Source: Nocardia terpenica
Lineage (GTDB): Bacteria > Actinomycetota > Actinomycetes > Mycobacteriales > Mycobacteriaceae
Length of the DNA: 64,000 nucleotides
Direction of reading: 5' to 3'
NCBI RefSeq assembly: GCF_013186535.1
Contig: NZ_JABMCZ010000004.1
Location: 372,001 to 436,000 of the forward strand
Shown: in pieces, positions 49,022 to 56,939 of the stretch
How positions within the stretch are numbered: position 1 is the first letter of the stretch
Layout: every line of letters starts with the position of its first letter
Translations under genes and position numbers: made by a program
Notes under the pieces: model-generated
Told to the model about the DNA's origin: nothing
The model's database searches: none
The model's input: the letters and a program-made list of their open reading frames with translations, nothing else

Positions 49022-50007
49022 GCCTGGCGGTGGAGGTCACGGGATTGGCCAAGAACTACGGCCGGGTCCGTGTGCTCGACGGGATCGACCTGGACATACC
49101 CGTCGGCACCGTGATGGGCCTGCTCGGCCCCAACGGCGCCGGTAAGACCACCACCGTGCGCATCGTCACCACCCTGCTGCGGCCGACCCGCGGCACGGTC
49201 CGGGTGGCGGGGGTGGACGTGCTGCGCGATCCGGCGCGCGCCCGCACCCGGATCGGATTGTCGGGCCAGTACGCGGCCGTCGACGCCAACCTGTCCGGTT
49301 TCGAGAATCTGCGCATGGTGGCGCGGCTGTACGGAATGACGCACCGGCAGGCCGACATTCGCGCGGCCGAACTGCTGTCGGCCCTGGGGCTCGAGCACGC
49401 CGCCGATCGGCGCGCGGGCACCTACTCCGGCGGCATGGCGCGGCGGCTGGACCTGGCCGGGGCGCTGGTGGCCCGGCCCGCGGTGGTGGTGCTCGACGAA
49501 CCGACCACCGGGCTGGATCCCCGTGGGCGCCTGGACATGTGGCGGGTCATCGGCGACCTCGTCGACGACGGCACCACCGTCCTGCTCACCACGCAGTACC
49601 TGGAGGAGGCCGACCTGCTCGCCGACCGCATCACCGTGATCGACCGCGGCCGGGTGATCGCGCGCGGCTCCGCCGACGAGCTGAAGACCTCCATCGGCGG
49701 CGACCGGCTCACCGTCACCCTCGCCGCCGGGCAGGACCCGGCCTCGGCGATGCCGGTGCTGGCCCAGGTCGGGGTGGGGGAGCCGGGGCACGAGCCGGGC
49801 ACCGACGAGGTGTCGATCGTGGTCGGCAACGGTTCGCGCACCATGGTCGAGGCGCTGCGCCGCCTCGACGACGCCGGGGTGTGCGTGGTCGACGCGCACG
49901 TGCACCGGCCCAGCCTCGACGAGGTGTTCCTGTCGCTCACCGGCACCCCCGCGGCGCCGGCCGCCGAAACCGAATCCCGTGACGTAGCAGAGGAGATCAT
50001 GTCGTGA
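49018..50007 (+). CDS. ABC exporter ATP-binding protein, DrrA type
   Basis: A 329-residue ATPase of a drug or natural-product export pump. Walker A is LLGPNGAGKTTTVRI, the signature is YSGGMARRLDLA, Walker B is AVVVLDEPTTGLDP, and the H-loop region is VLLTTQYLEEADLL. The C-terminal DrrA-type extension of about 90 residues follows (FLSLTG near the end). It directly follows the NRPS gene and overlaps the permease gene by four bases. It therefore probably exports the peptide or gives self-protection. Confidence 0.93.
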   Translation: MSLAVEVTGLAKNYGRVRVLDGIDLDIPVGTVMGLLGPNGAGKTTTVRIVTTLLRPTRGTVRVAGVDVLRDPARARTRIGLSGQYAAVDANLSGFENLRMVARLYGMTHRQADIRAAELLSALGLEHAADRRAGTYSGGMARRLDLAGALVARPAVVVLDEPTTGLDPRGRLDMWRVIGDLVDDGTTVLLTTQYLEEADLLADRITVIDRGRVIARGSADELKTSIGGDRLTVTLAAGQDPASAMPVLAQVGVGEPGHEPGTDEVSIVVGNGSRTMVEALRRLDDAGVCVVDAHVHRPSLDEVFLSLTGTPAAPAAETESRDVAEEIMS

Positions 50008-50891
50008 AATCCGCCGAACTCGCGGTCGAGGGCGCGAATTCCGGTGCGGCGCAGTCGGTATCGACGGCGGATCGAGGAACGGTGGCGCCGATCGGCGCGC
50101 CGGTGCGGATGTTCCGCGACAGCGCCATCGTGGCCTACCGCAATCTGCTGACCATCGCGCGGGTGCCGACGCTGCTGGTCACCGCCACCATCCAGCCGCT
50201 GATGTTCGTGTTCCTGTTCGCCTACATCTTCGGCGCGTCCATGGGCGGCGGCCAGTATCGAGAGTTCCTGCTGGCGGGGATCTTCACCCAGACCGTGGCG
50301 TTCAATGCCGCGTTCACCACCGTCGGGCTGGCCAACGATCTGCAGCAGGGCATCATCGACCGGATGCGCACGCTGCCGATGTCGCGGCTGGCGGTGCTGA
50401 TGGGCCGCACGCTGTCGGATCTGGTGGTGAACATCGCGTCGCTGGCGGTGATGGTCGGCTGCGGATACCTGGTGGGCTGGCGCATCAACGGCGGAATCGC
50501 TTCTGCCGCACTGGCATTCGGCGTCATTCTGCTGTTCGCGTTCGCGATGTCGTGGGTGGGGGCGCTGACCGGGCTGATGTCGCCGAGCGTGGAGGTGGCC
50601 CAGAGCGCGGGGCTGATCTGGTTGTTCCCGGTCACGTTCGTCTCCTCGGCGTTCATCTCGGCGGAGACCCTGCCCGGGCCGCTGCGCACGGTGGCCGAAT
50701 GGAATCCGATCACCGCGGTGTCCGCCGCCGGTCGGAAACTGTTCGACAACGGCGCGCCACCGTCGTTCGTGCCGCCGCGCGGCTGGGCGGCCGACCATTG
50801 CGTCGAATACGCGATCGGCTGCTCGCTGGCGATTCTGGTGGTCGCGGTGCCGCTGGCGCTGCTGCAGTATCGCAAGGTAGCCAGCCACTAA
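50004..50891 (+). CDS. ABC exporter permease, DrrB type (ABC-2 family)
   Basis: A 295-residue membrane protein with an N-terminal cytosolic stretch of about 45 residues and six membrane segments. The ABC-2 landmarks are ATIQPLMFVFLFAYIFGASM, GLANDLQQGIIDRMRTLPMSRLAVLMGRTLSDL, and SSAFISAETLPGPLRTVAEWNPIT. GTG 50004 overlaps the ATPase stop (GTGA). With the preceding ATPase it forms a two-component exporter for the NRPS product. Confidence 0.92.
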   Translation: MKSAELAVEGANSGAAQSVSTADRGTVAPIGAPVRMFRDSAIVAYRNLLTIARVPTLLVTATIQPLMFVFLFAYIFGASMGGGQYREFLLAGIFTQTVAFNAAFTTVGLANDLQQGIIDRMRTLPMSRLAVLMGRTLSDLVVNIASLAVMVGCGYLVGWRINGGIASAALAFGVILLFAFAMSWVGALTGLMSPSVEVAQSAGLIWLFPVTFVSSAFISAETLPGPLRTVAEWNPITAVSAAGRKLFDNGAPPSFVPPRGWAADHCVEYAIGCSLAILVVAVPLALLQYRKVASH

Positions 50892-50915
50892 CCGGCATCG
50901 GCGTAACCTGGTGCG

Positions 50916-51596
50916 GTGCAAGCAGACTCGAAGTCGGTGCCGCTGGTCACCGACGGTGGCAGGCGACCGGTGCAGCGGATCGACCTGGGGCTGGTGCCCT
51001 ACCAGCAGGCTATCGACGATATGACGCAGTGGGTGCTACAGCGGCGGGCCGGGGAAGTGGGCGACCGGTTGTTTCTGCTGGAGCATCCGCCGGTCATCAC
51101 CTACGGCCGCACCACCCCGCTCGCGGATCTCCCGGTGGGCGACGACATTCCGCTCGTCCCGGTGGACCGGGGCGGGCTGGCCACCTATCACGGGCCGGGC
51201 CAGCTCATCGGATACCCGGTGGTGAGCCTGCGCGACCGCGGCCCGGTCGACATCGTGCGTTGGGTGGAGAACGGTCTGGTCGCGGCCCTGGCCGCCTTGG
51301 GATTTCCCGCCCAGCGCCGCGACACTCCGCCCGGCGCGCCGAGCCTGGTCGGCGTCTGGACCCCCGACAACCGCAAGGTGGCCTCCATCGGCCTGCGCAT
51401 CCGCGGCGGCGTCACCAGCCACGGCTTCGCCCTCAACGTCGACCCCGACATGCGCCCGTTCCGCGACTTCACCGCCTGCGGCCTCCCGGACGTGGACATG
51501 GTGTCGCTGGCGGAACTGGCCGCCGAGCAGGCGCGGCCGATGCCGACCGCCGCCGATGTGCGTGATGCTGTCGCGGAGGCGCTGTCGGAGCTGTAG
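50916..51596 (+). CDS. lipB: Lipoyl(octanoyl) transferase
   Basis: Transfers octanoyl groups from acyl carrier protein to lipoyl domains. The 226-residue protein has the family motifs LEHPPVITYGR, DRGGLATYHGPGQLIGYPV, the catalytic lysine in RKVASIGLRIRGGVTSHGFALNV and the cysteine in FTACGLP. GTG 50916 lies 24 bases after the permease stop, so co-transcription with the exporter is possible. In actinobacteria lipB is usually next to lipA; no lipA is in this window. It ends at a strong terminator shared with rbpA. Confidence 0.93.
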   Translation: MQADSKSVPLVTDGGRRPVQRIDLGLVPYQQAIDDMTQWVLQRRAGEVGDRLFLLEHPPVITYGRTTPLADLPVGDDIPLVPVDRGGLATYHGPGQLIGYPVVSLRDRGPVDIVRWVENGLVAALAALGFPAQRRDTPPGAPSLVGVWTPDNRKVASIGLRIRGGVTSHGFALNVDPDMRPFRDFTACGLPDVDMVSLAELAAEQARPMPTAADVRDAVAEALSEL

Positions 51597-51606
51597 CCGA
51601 AACGGC

Positions 51607-51640
51607 GAAGGCTCCCTCGCACGAATGCGAGGGAGCCTTC
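51607..51640. terminator. Bidirectional hairpin terminator between lipB and rbpA
   Basis: The 15-base arms GAAGGCTCCCTCGCA (51607-51621) and TGCGAGGGAGCCTTC (51626-51640) pair perfectly around a CGAA tetraloop. It lies between two convergent genes and starts 10 bases after the lipB stop. Confidence 0.9.
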
Positions 51641-51653
51641 ATCGTGGTGCGAA

Positions 51654-51989
51654 CTAGCGCCCGCGGCGGGTCTTCAGCAGCTCCAGACGTTCCTGCAGCA
51701 GCTCCTCGAGCTCATCCTTGGACCGTCGCTCCAGCAGCATGTCCCAGTGGGTGCGCGGGGGCTTGGTCTTCTTGGGCTCCTGGGTGGTGCCCTCGATCAG
51801 GATGCCCTCCTGGCCGTTGCGGCACAGCCAGGTCGCGGGGATCTCGGCGTCATCGGCGAAGGGAACATCGAACTCCTCGCCGTTCTCGGTCCGGTACCGC
51901 GCCACCCGACGCGGCGCCAGGTCGTGGTCGCGGTCGGTCTCGTAGCTCACCGCTCCGAGCCGGCTGCCTCGGAGTACGCGATCTGCCAT
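51654..51989 (-). CDS. rbpA: RNA polymerase-binding protein RbpA
   Basis: A 111-residue actinobacterial transcription factor that binds RNA polymerase and principal sigma factors and helps open promoters. The conserved N-terminal MADRVLRGSRLGAVSYETDRDH, the core YRTENGEEFDVPFADDAEIPATWLC, and the C-terminal sigma-interacting PPRTHWDMLLERRSKDELEELLQERLELL match the family. In M. tuberculosis rbpA (Rv2050) is the neighbour of ppm1; here about 17 kb including the NRPS lies between lnt and rbpA. A sigmaR-like promoter lies upstream. Confidence 0.96.
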   Translation of the reverse strand: MADRVLRGSRLGAVSYETDRDHDLAPRRVARYRTENGEEFDVPFADDAEIPATWLCRNGQEGILIEGTTQEPKKTKPPRTHWDMLLERRSKDELEELLQERLELLKTRRGR

Positions 51990-52037
51990 GGTGTGCGGTC
52001 CTCTCTAGCCTGTCGGCAACGCTCCAACACAAGTGTG

Positions 52038-52076
52038 AACGCGCCTTGCATTAGTTCAGTTCCCGGCGACGGTCAA
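52038..52076 (-). promoter_or_regulatory. SigmaR/SigH-like promoter of rbpA
   Basis: On the minus strand GGAAC (52063-52059) and GTT (52040-52038) are separated by 18 bases, matching the sigmaR-class consensus GGAA(T/C)-N18-GTT. A TTGACC at 52076-52071 could serve as the -35 of a second, housekeeping promoter. S. coelicolor rbpA is a known sigmaR target. The GTT is 49 bases upstream of the ATG. Confidence 0.6.
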
Positions 52077-52196
52077 CCCTGTCATTTTAGTCGGAAATAC
52101 GGTAGCGGGTCACATCGGCTCCCCGTGCGACCGGTGGCAGGGGAATTCGGCGTGCCCCGGGACGGGCGGGGCGGGTTCCCGTTAAGGTGTCGGCTC

Positions 52197-52517
52197 ATGC
52201 GTCGTGTGCAGTCCTGTTTGTGGTGCGGGCGTCAGGTCGACGAATCCGAGCTGGGGCGCCGCCGCCGCTACTGCCGGCAGTCCTGCCGCCAGCGCGCCTA
52301 CGAGCATCGGAAGGGCTTGGAGGGCACCGGAATTCCCGAGGACGCGGTGGTGCTCAGCGCCGCCGAGGCGGCCGATCTGGCGGACCGCTGGTTCGCCGCC
52401 CGCTGCGCCGCCGAGGATGTGGCCACGGCCGTGGCCGAGGGGGCCGGGGCCGTCGAACTGTCGGAGCTGACCGCGACGCTGGTGAAGCTGACCAAGGACG
52501 CCGAGCGGCTGCGCTGA
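52197..52517 (+). CDS. Small protein with Cys-rich N-terminus (possible zinc ribbon)
   Basis: A 106-residue protein. The N-terminal CLWCGRQV followed by RRRYCRQSCRQRAYEHRKG gives a C-x2-C ... C-x3-C set that could bind zinc and, with its many arginines, nucleic acid. The remaining part is helical and Ala/Glu-rich (LSAAEAADLADRWFAARCAAEDVATAVAEG). ATG 52197 is the first start that gives this motif. A small conserved gene also lies near rbpA in mycobacteria (Rv2049c), but I am not certain of homology. Function unknown. Confidence 0.72.
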   Translation: MRRVQSCLWCGRQVDESELGRRRRYCRQSCRQRAYEHRKGLEGTGIPEDAVVLSAAEAADLADRWFAARCAAEDVATAVAEGAGAVELSELTATLVKLTKDAERLR

Positions 52518-52627
52518 CGCGGATCCGGGTGCGGATGCCGGGCCGATACCGAATTGTTGCCCTGAACCGCGCGCCGACCGCGCCTGTGCGCTTGTCGAAC
52601 GATCATGGTGCCCCTACCGTGTCCGCT

Positions 52628-53074
52628 ATGGCGCTCATCGAGATCGAGGATCTGCCCGCATCCACCGCCGATGTGCTGGGTCGCCGGGCCCGCGCGGCCG
52701 GGATGCCGGTGGTGGCGTACATCCGCCGGGAACTGACGGCCCTGGCCGGTAGACGCGTCCCCATCGACACCGTGGTGGAATTTCTCGACGCCGAACGCCC
52801 CGACCAGCCGGGCCCGGAAATCGATAGCGACGCCATGGTCCTGCTCAACACCTACGACCTGCCCGCCGACGCCTGGGGCATGCTGGCCCGTCGCGCCGCG
52901 GCCACCGGCCTGCCGCTCAGCGACTACGTCCGCCAGGAACTGATCACCCTGGCCCGCCGCAGCACCATCGACGACCTGGTCCAGGAATTCCGCGAGGCCA
53001 AACAGCAGGACCCGAGCCTGGACATCGATCTCGACGCCATCGTGTCGGCCATCCGCTCCGTCCGGGGGCAGTAG
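52628..53074 (+). CDS. Double FitA-like ribbon-helix-helix antitoxin-type protein
   Basis: A 148-residue protein made of two similar halves. The first is LIEIEDLPASTADVLGRRARAAGMPVVAYIRRELTALAGRRVPIDTVVEFLDAE; the second is VLLNTYDLPADAWGMLARRAAATGLPLSDYVRQELITLARRSTIDDLVQEFREA. Each resembles the FitA/VapB antitoxin pattern (xxIxDLPxxxxxxLxxRAxxxGxSxxxYxRxxL). A single normal FitA-type protein is about 80 residues, so this looks like an internal duplication. No PIN-domain toxin gene is adjacent. It may be an orphan DNA-binding regulator. Confidence 0.75.
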   Translation: MALIEIEDLPASTADVLGRRARAAGMPVVAYIRRELTALAGRRVPIDTVVEFLDAERPDQPGPEIDSDAMVLLNTYDLPADAWGMLARRAAATGLPLSDYVRQELITLARRSTIDDLVQEFREAKQQDPSLDIDLDAIVSAIRSVRGQ

Positions 53075-53092
53075 GCCGACAAGCCACGCCTC

Positions 53093-53167
53093 CGATCCCG
53101 GTGGTGCCCCCCTCTGGTCCCGGCGCCGTCGTCCCCCTCTGGTCCCGGCGTGCTTTTGGCCGGGACC
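53093..53167 (-). repeat. Hairpin-headed repeat element, copy 3 (leftward tail)
   Basis: The head at 53141-53167 (arms GGTCCCGGC/GCCGGGACC, loop GTGCTTTTG) is identical to copy 1. On the minus strand it is followed by two degenerate tail units starting CAGAGGGGG and ending CCGGGAC and CCGGGAT. It is head-to-head with copy 4, separated by TCACCGTAA. Confidence 0.85.
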
Positions 53168-53176
53168 TCACCGTAA

Positions 53177-53400
53177 GGTCCCGGCCAAAAGCACGCCGGG
53201 ACCATGAGAGTGACGCGCCTGGACTATGAGACTGATGTGCCGGGAACATGGGAGGGATGTGCCGGGATCGTACGAGTGATGCGCCCGGATCGTACGAGTG
53301 ATGCGCCCGGATCGTACGAGTGATGCGCCCGGATCGTACGAATGACGCGCCCGGATCGTACGAATGACGCACCGGGACCGTACGAGTGACGCACGGGATC
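53177..53400 (+). repeat. Hairpin-headed repeat element, copy 4, with nine 22-bp tandem units
   Basis: The head at 53177-53203 is the exact reverse complement of copy 3. It runs into nine contiguous units of about 22 bp (53203-53400), consensus CGTACGAGTGATGCGCCCGG plus AT. The first three units are divergent (CATGAGAGTGACGCGCC type) and the next ones nearly identical. There are no spacers, so it is not CRISPR. No gene I support covers 53075-53449. Confidence 0.88.
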
Positions 53401-53449
53401 GTCGGAGTGGTCGCTTCAAGGAAAAGCGTTGTGCCCACGGGTATCTCGG

Positions 53450-54472
53450 TTACCGTCTGATCGGAAGTGCTGCGGTGGTGTCGAATTGGGGCGGCGGCGC
53501 GAGGGTGGGGTGCTCGGCCCGGCGGGCCAGTGCGATCACGGCGGCGGTGGCGAGTGCGGTGGCGGTGATCAGGGCGGCCGCGGCGAGCAGCGTGGTCCGG
53601 TCGGGATGGGTGAGTGGCTGGGCGTGCAGCGCCTGCCACAGCAGCAGCGCCACCATTGCGGCGTAGCCGAGGGCCAGGACCCCGATCAGCCGCGCCCGCA
53701 CCCGCTCGGTCAGCCACGGGTACCGGCGGCCCGCCCACGCCAGCGCGATCGCCGCGAGCAGCAGCACCTGAATTCCGTGCAGCCCGAAGAAATGTGGGAC
53801 CCGCATATCGCCGCCGACGGTGCTCCAGTGCGTGATCGGCAGTCCCGGCCCGCCGTCGCGCGCCACCGGATGCGAACGCAGCACGGTGTGCCCGGCGGTC
53901 AGCGGGACCGGCTTCCCGGTGGCATCGTGCACGGTCTGCTTGCCGGTGGTGCCCACCAGATACATCAATGCCATTCCGCCCACGGCGATCCCGAGCCCGG
54001 CGTGCACCGCCCGCGAGAACGGCCGGTCGAGAATCCGCTGCCAGCACAGGATGAGCGCGATGCACAGATTGGCGAAGAACAATCCGGGCACCCCGGAGTC
54101 GAACACCAGCTGCCCGATCCGGTTCACCGCATCGGTCTCGTGGTTGAAGTGGCTGAAGGTGCCGCGCGCGGCCTGCACCACGATGAACCCGACATCCATC
54201 ACACCGGTCACCGCGAACACGGTCCCCAGCCACCAGGTGATACGGGATCCCTTGTGCGGGAACGACAGTAGCCACGCCAGCGTCCCGGTGTAGAGGGTGA
54301 AGGCCAGCCCGAACTTGGCGGGCTTGAGCCACACCGATTCGTCGAGAACGCGGCGATGGTCGACGACCATGGCGCACAGACTGAACACCACGAGCGCCGC
54401 CATGATGCCGGTCACCCACAGCAGTGGCCGATGCCAGCGGCGGCCGGAGGAAAGCACAGCAAGTGAGGTCAT
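53450..54472 (-). CDS. Multi-spanning membrane protein of unknown function
   Basis: A 340-residue integral membrane protein with about eight hydrophobic segments: LLWVTGIMAALVVFSLCAMV, FGLAFTLYTGTLAWLLSF, WWLGTVFAVTGVMDVGFIVVQAA, LFFANLCIALILCW, AGLGIAVGGMALMYLVGTT, HGIQVLLLAAIALAWAG, IGVLALGYAAMVALLLWQAL and LLAAAALITATALATAAVIALA. A polar loop (GKQTVHDATGKPVPLTAGHTVL) lies between segments five and six. I recognise no functional motif. The repeat array at 53203-53400 lies just beyond its 3' end. Confidence 0.75.
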   Translation of the reverse strand: MTSLAVLSSGRRWHRPLLWVTGIMAALVVFSLCAMVVDHRRVLDESVWLKPAKFGLAFTLYTGTLAWLLSFPHKGSRITWWLGTVFAVTGVMDVGFIVVQAARGTFSHFNHETDAVNRIGQLVFDSGVPGLFFANLCIALILCWQRILDRPFSRAVHAGLGIAVGGMALMYLVGTTGKQTVHDATGKPVPLTAGHTVLRSHPVARDGGPGLPITHWSTVGGDMRVPHFFGLHGIQVLLLAAIALAWAGRRYPWLTERVRARLIGVLALGYAAMVALLLWQALHAQPLTHPDRTTLLAAAALITATALATAAVIALARRAEHPTLAPPPQFDTTAALPIRR

Positions 54473-54551
54473 GCGACGACGCTAGGATCGCGGACTCGCA
54501 GGTCACGTCCCCCGCCGGTGCCATTCGCCCCTAGTACTGCGGGATGAGGAT

Positions 54552-55220
54552 CTAGTCCTGCGGCTGACCGACCGGGATTCCGCGGCCCTCCAGCCAGGGG
54601 AGCGGGTCCAGCTTCTCGCCGCCCTCGCCCGCCCAGACCTCGTAGTGCAGGTGCGGGCCGGTGGAGAAGCCGCGGTTGCCGACGGTGGCGATGATGTCGC
54701 CCGCGCGGACCTGCTGGCCGACGGTGGCCAGAATGTCGTTGACGTGTCCGTAGACCCCGATGGTGCCGTCGTCCTGTTGGACCCGCACCCACAGGCCGAA
54801 TCCCGAAGCGGGCCCGGCCTCGACGACCACGCCGTCGGTGACGGCCGCGATAGGCGTGCCCAGCGCCTCACCGAAGTCGATCCCGGCGTGCAACTCGCCC
54901 CAGCGCATGCCGAAGCCGGAGGTGAGCACCCCGGCGACGGGCCGCACCGTGCGCGGGTGGAAGTCGCGGGCCATCTTGGCCAGCGGCTCCGGCGCGGGCA
55001 TCGCGGCGGGCACGGGCGCGGGCCCGGCGGGCGTCGGCTCCGCGGCGGCCGGAACCTCGGCCAGGGTGTGCTGGCGGGCGGCGAGTCCGGGTGCCGCCCC
55101 GGCGCTGTGCCGGTCCGCGGCGCCCAGCACGCCGAGCGAGGCGCCCACCACCGCGGTCATCGCCACCGCCTGAGCGGCGCGGCGAGCCCGGTGCGAAGGT
55201 AACGAAACGATCACGGGCAT
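54552..55220 (-). CDS. Exported M23 family metallopeptidase
   Basis: A 222-residue cell-wall peptidase of the LytM/lysostaphin type. Residues about 13-35 form a hydrophobic export or anchor segment (AAQAVAMTAVVGASLGVLGA), then a Pro/Ala-rich linker. The M23 domain covers about residues 85-222: GVLTSGFGMRWGELHAGIDFGEALGTPI with the zinc His and Asp, then IATVGNRGFSTGPHLHYEVW with the HxH zinc ligand and catalytic His. The motif set is complete, so it should be an active endopeptidase on peptidoglycan cross-bridges, or its activator. Confidence 0.9.
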   Translation of the reverse strand: MPVIVSLPSHRARRAAQAVAMTAVVGASLGVLGAADRHSAGAAPGLAARQHTLAEVPAAAEPTPAGPAPVPAAMPAPEPLAKMARDFHPRTVRPVAGVLTSGFGMRWGELHAGIDFGEALGTPIAAVTDGVVVEAGPASGFGLWVRVQQDDGTIGVYGHVNDILATVGQQVRAGDIIATVGNRGFSTGPHLHYEVWAGEGGEKLDPLPWLEGRGIPVGQPQD

Positions 55221-55402
55221 GTGGCGAACATACGGGAGCAGGCGCGCCGCACCTTAATCGTGTTGTTACCGTCACATCGGTGCCATCGGGTACGCGGGTC
55301 GATCGCCGACAGGCTCGTGGCCAGGCGATTTACCCTGGACCGGCGCAGATATCGGCGACCCGACCGCTTGATCTCGATCGCCGGGCGCGGCACTCTGCAT
55401 TA

Positions 55403-55750
55403 GTGCCCACTAACGGAGTCCGAGCCCTCGTCGCCCTCGCGGACCCGACCCGCCGGGCGGTGTTCGAGGCGCTGCCGCAGGCCCCGAGATCGGTCGGCGA
55501 GCTCGCGGCGACCGTCGGGGTCACCAGTTCGGCGGTGTCGCAACATCTGCGGGTGCTGCGCGAGGCGCGGCTGGTGATGATGCGCCCGCACGGCAACCGG
55601 CGGCTCTATTCCCTGGACCCCCGCGGCCTGGCCGACGCGCGCGACTATCTCGAACAGTTCTGGCCGAGCGCGCTCGCCGCCTACGCGGCGGCCCTGTCGG
55701 AGGCGGCCGACGCCACCGAAACCTCGGGCGCTCAGCCCACCCGGCGGTAG
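55403..55750 (+). CDS. ArsR family regulator
   Basis: A 115-residue winged-helix repressor: ALADPTRRAVFEALPQAPRSVGELAATVGVTSSAVSQHLRVLREARLVMMRPHGNRRLYSLDPRGL. No cysteine pair typical of metal sensors is present, so it probably belongs to the non-metal ArsR subgroup. GTG 55403 is preceded by TGCATTAG, which could place a -10 element almost at the start (leaderless transcript possible). Its 3' end overlaps the convergent glycosyltransferase gene by 19 bases. Confidence 0.85.
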   Translation: MPTNGVRALVALADPTRRAVFEALPQAPRSVGELAATVGVTSSAVSQHLRVLREARLVMMRPHGNRRLYSLDPRGLADARDYLEQFWPSALAAYAAALSEAADATETSGAQPTRR

Positions 55751-56712
55751 GCGGGGCGGCGGCGGTCCACGCCCGGCCACTGCCGCTTGTTCAACTGCCG
55801 GTCCACCGCGTCCACCACGTCGGACACCTCGATCTCGAGCAGCCCCGGATCCGGTTCGGCGCCATGATGATCGCCGACGCGCCCGGCCCACAGCACCACG
55901 TGCCGATTCAGCAGATGCGGCGGCGGCCCGGCGAAACTGGGCGGGGTGGGCCCGAACAGCAGCACGGTCCGGGTGCCGAACGCCGTGGCCAGATGCGCGA
56001 CACCGGTATCGCCGCAGACCACCAGCGTGGCCTCGGCGACAGCCGCCGCCAGCTCGATGAGGTTCTGCTGCCCGGCCAGTACCTGCCGGTGCGGCAGCCC
56101 GGCGCGCGCGGCGATGCCCAGGGCGATCTCGCGCTCGTATTCGTCGCCGGTGAGCACCACCTCGCGGCCCTGCACCAGCAGATGCCGCACCACTGCGGCG
56201 AACCGCTCGGGCGGCCAGCGCCGCGCCGGAGCGCCCGCGCCCGCGTGCACGACCACGCTGTTGCGGTGGCTGGTGGTCGCCACCGGCGGCACCAGCCCGA
56301 GATTGCGGCGATCGGCCGCGATGCCGTCGGACTCCAGCAGGTGACACCACCGGTCCACGTCGTGCATCTCGTGCTGCCAGTGCGGCCCGTCGAGTTCCGG
56401 GAACGCCGGATTGCGATATGTCAGGATCCGCGCGGGATTCGTCTTCGCCAGCTCCACGATCCCCTCGGCGCCCGCACCGTGCAGGTTCACCGCCAGTGCC
56501 GGAGGCTCGCCGTCCCAGCGCATGCTCTCCGGATCGGCGGTCGGCACCATCTCGTCGACCGATGCGATCAGATCGACGATCGGTTTCAGCCGATGCGGTG
56601 CGGCCAGCGCGATGTGATCCTGTGGCCTGGCCCGTCGCAGCGCACGAAGAGCCGGGACCGCGGTGAGGAGATCACCGAGCCCGCGTGCGCGCAGCACGAG
56701 TACAACTGCCAC
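55732..56712 (-). CDS. Glycosyltransferase family 9 (heptosyltransferase-like)
   Basis: A 326-residue GT-B enzyme. The N-terminal VLVLRARGLGDLLTAVPALRALRRARP and the C-terminal VVVHAGAGAPARRWPPERFAAVVRHLL, VLTGDEYERE and LVVCGDTGVAHLATAFGTRTVLLFGPTPP are the typical ADP-heptose:LPS heptosyltransferase family motifs. Actinobacteria lack LPS, so the natural acceptor is probably another envelope glycan or glycolipid. It starts at GTG 56712. Confidence 0.87.
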   Translation of the reverse strand: MAVVLVLRARGLGDLLTAVPALRALRRARPQDHIALAAPHRLKPIVDLIASVDEMVPTADPESMRWDGEPPALAVNLHGAGAEGIVELAKTNPARILTYRNPAFPELDGPHWQHEMHDVDRWCHLLESDGIAADRRNLGLVPPVATTSHRNSVVVHAGAGAPARRWPPERFAAVVRHLLVQGREVVLTGDEYEREIALGIAARAGLPHRQVLAGQQNLIELAAAVAEATLVVCGDTGVAHLATAFGTRTVLLFGPTPPSFAGPPPHLLNRHVVLWAGRVGDHHGAEPDPGLLEIEVSDVVDAVDRQLNKRQWPGVDRRRPAYRRVG

Positions 56713-56939
56713 CCTCTTCTCCTAGCCATCCACCAAGCGACCCACGACAACCCGACCCACTCGGCCCCCCGCACATCGTGCGCACGGCATGGACGAAGAG
56801 AGCCACTTGGAAAGGACTACCCGAGGGCTACGAGCACGAAACGCGGAATCGAGACCGTTCGTCTCGAGCCCGGTGCCCATGGACGAGTGACCGAGTAGCC
56901 TGTCGGCGGGGAGATAGCTGAAACGATGTGGAGGATTTG

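Noticed and set aside
53203..53400. CRISPR array
   Set aside because: The units are contiguous 22-bp repeats with no unique spacers, and no cas gene is present.
56713..56939. Small gene or RNA in the gap before the secreted protein
   Set aside because: Only short shadow frames without ribosome binding sites; no RNA signature was seen.
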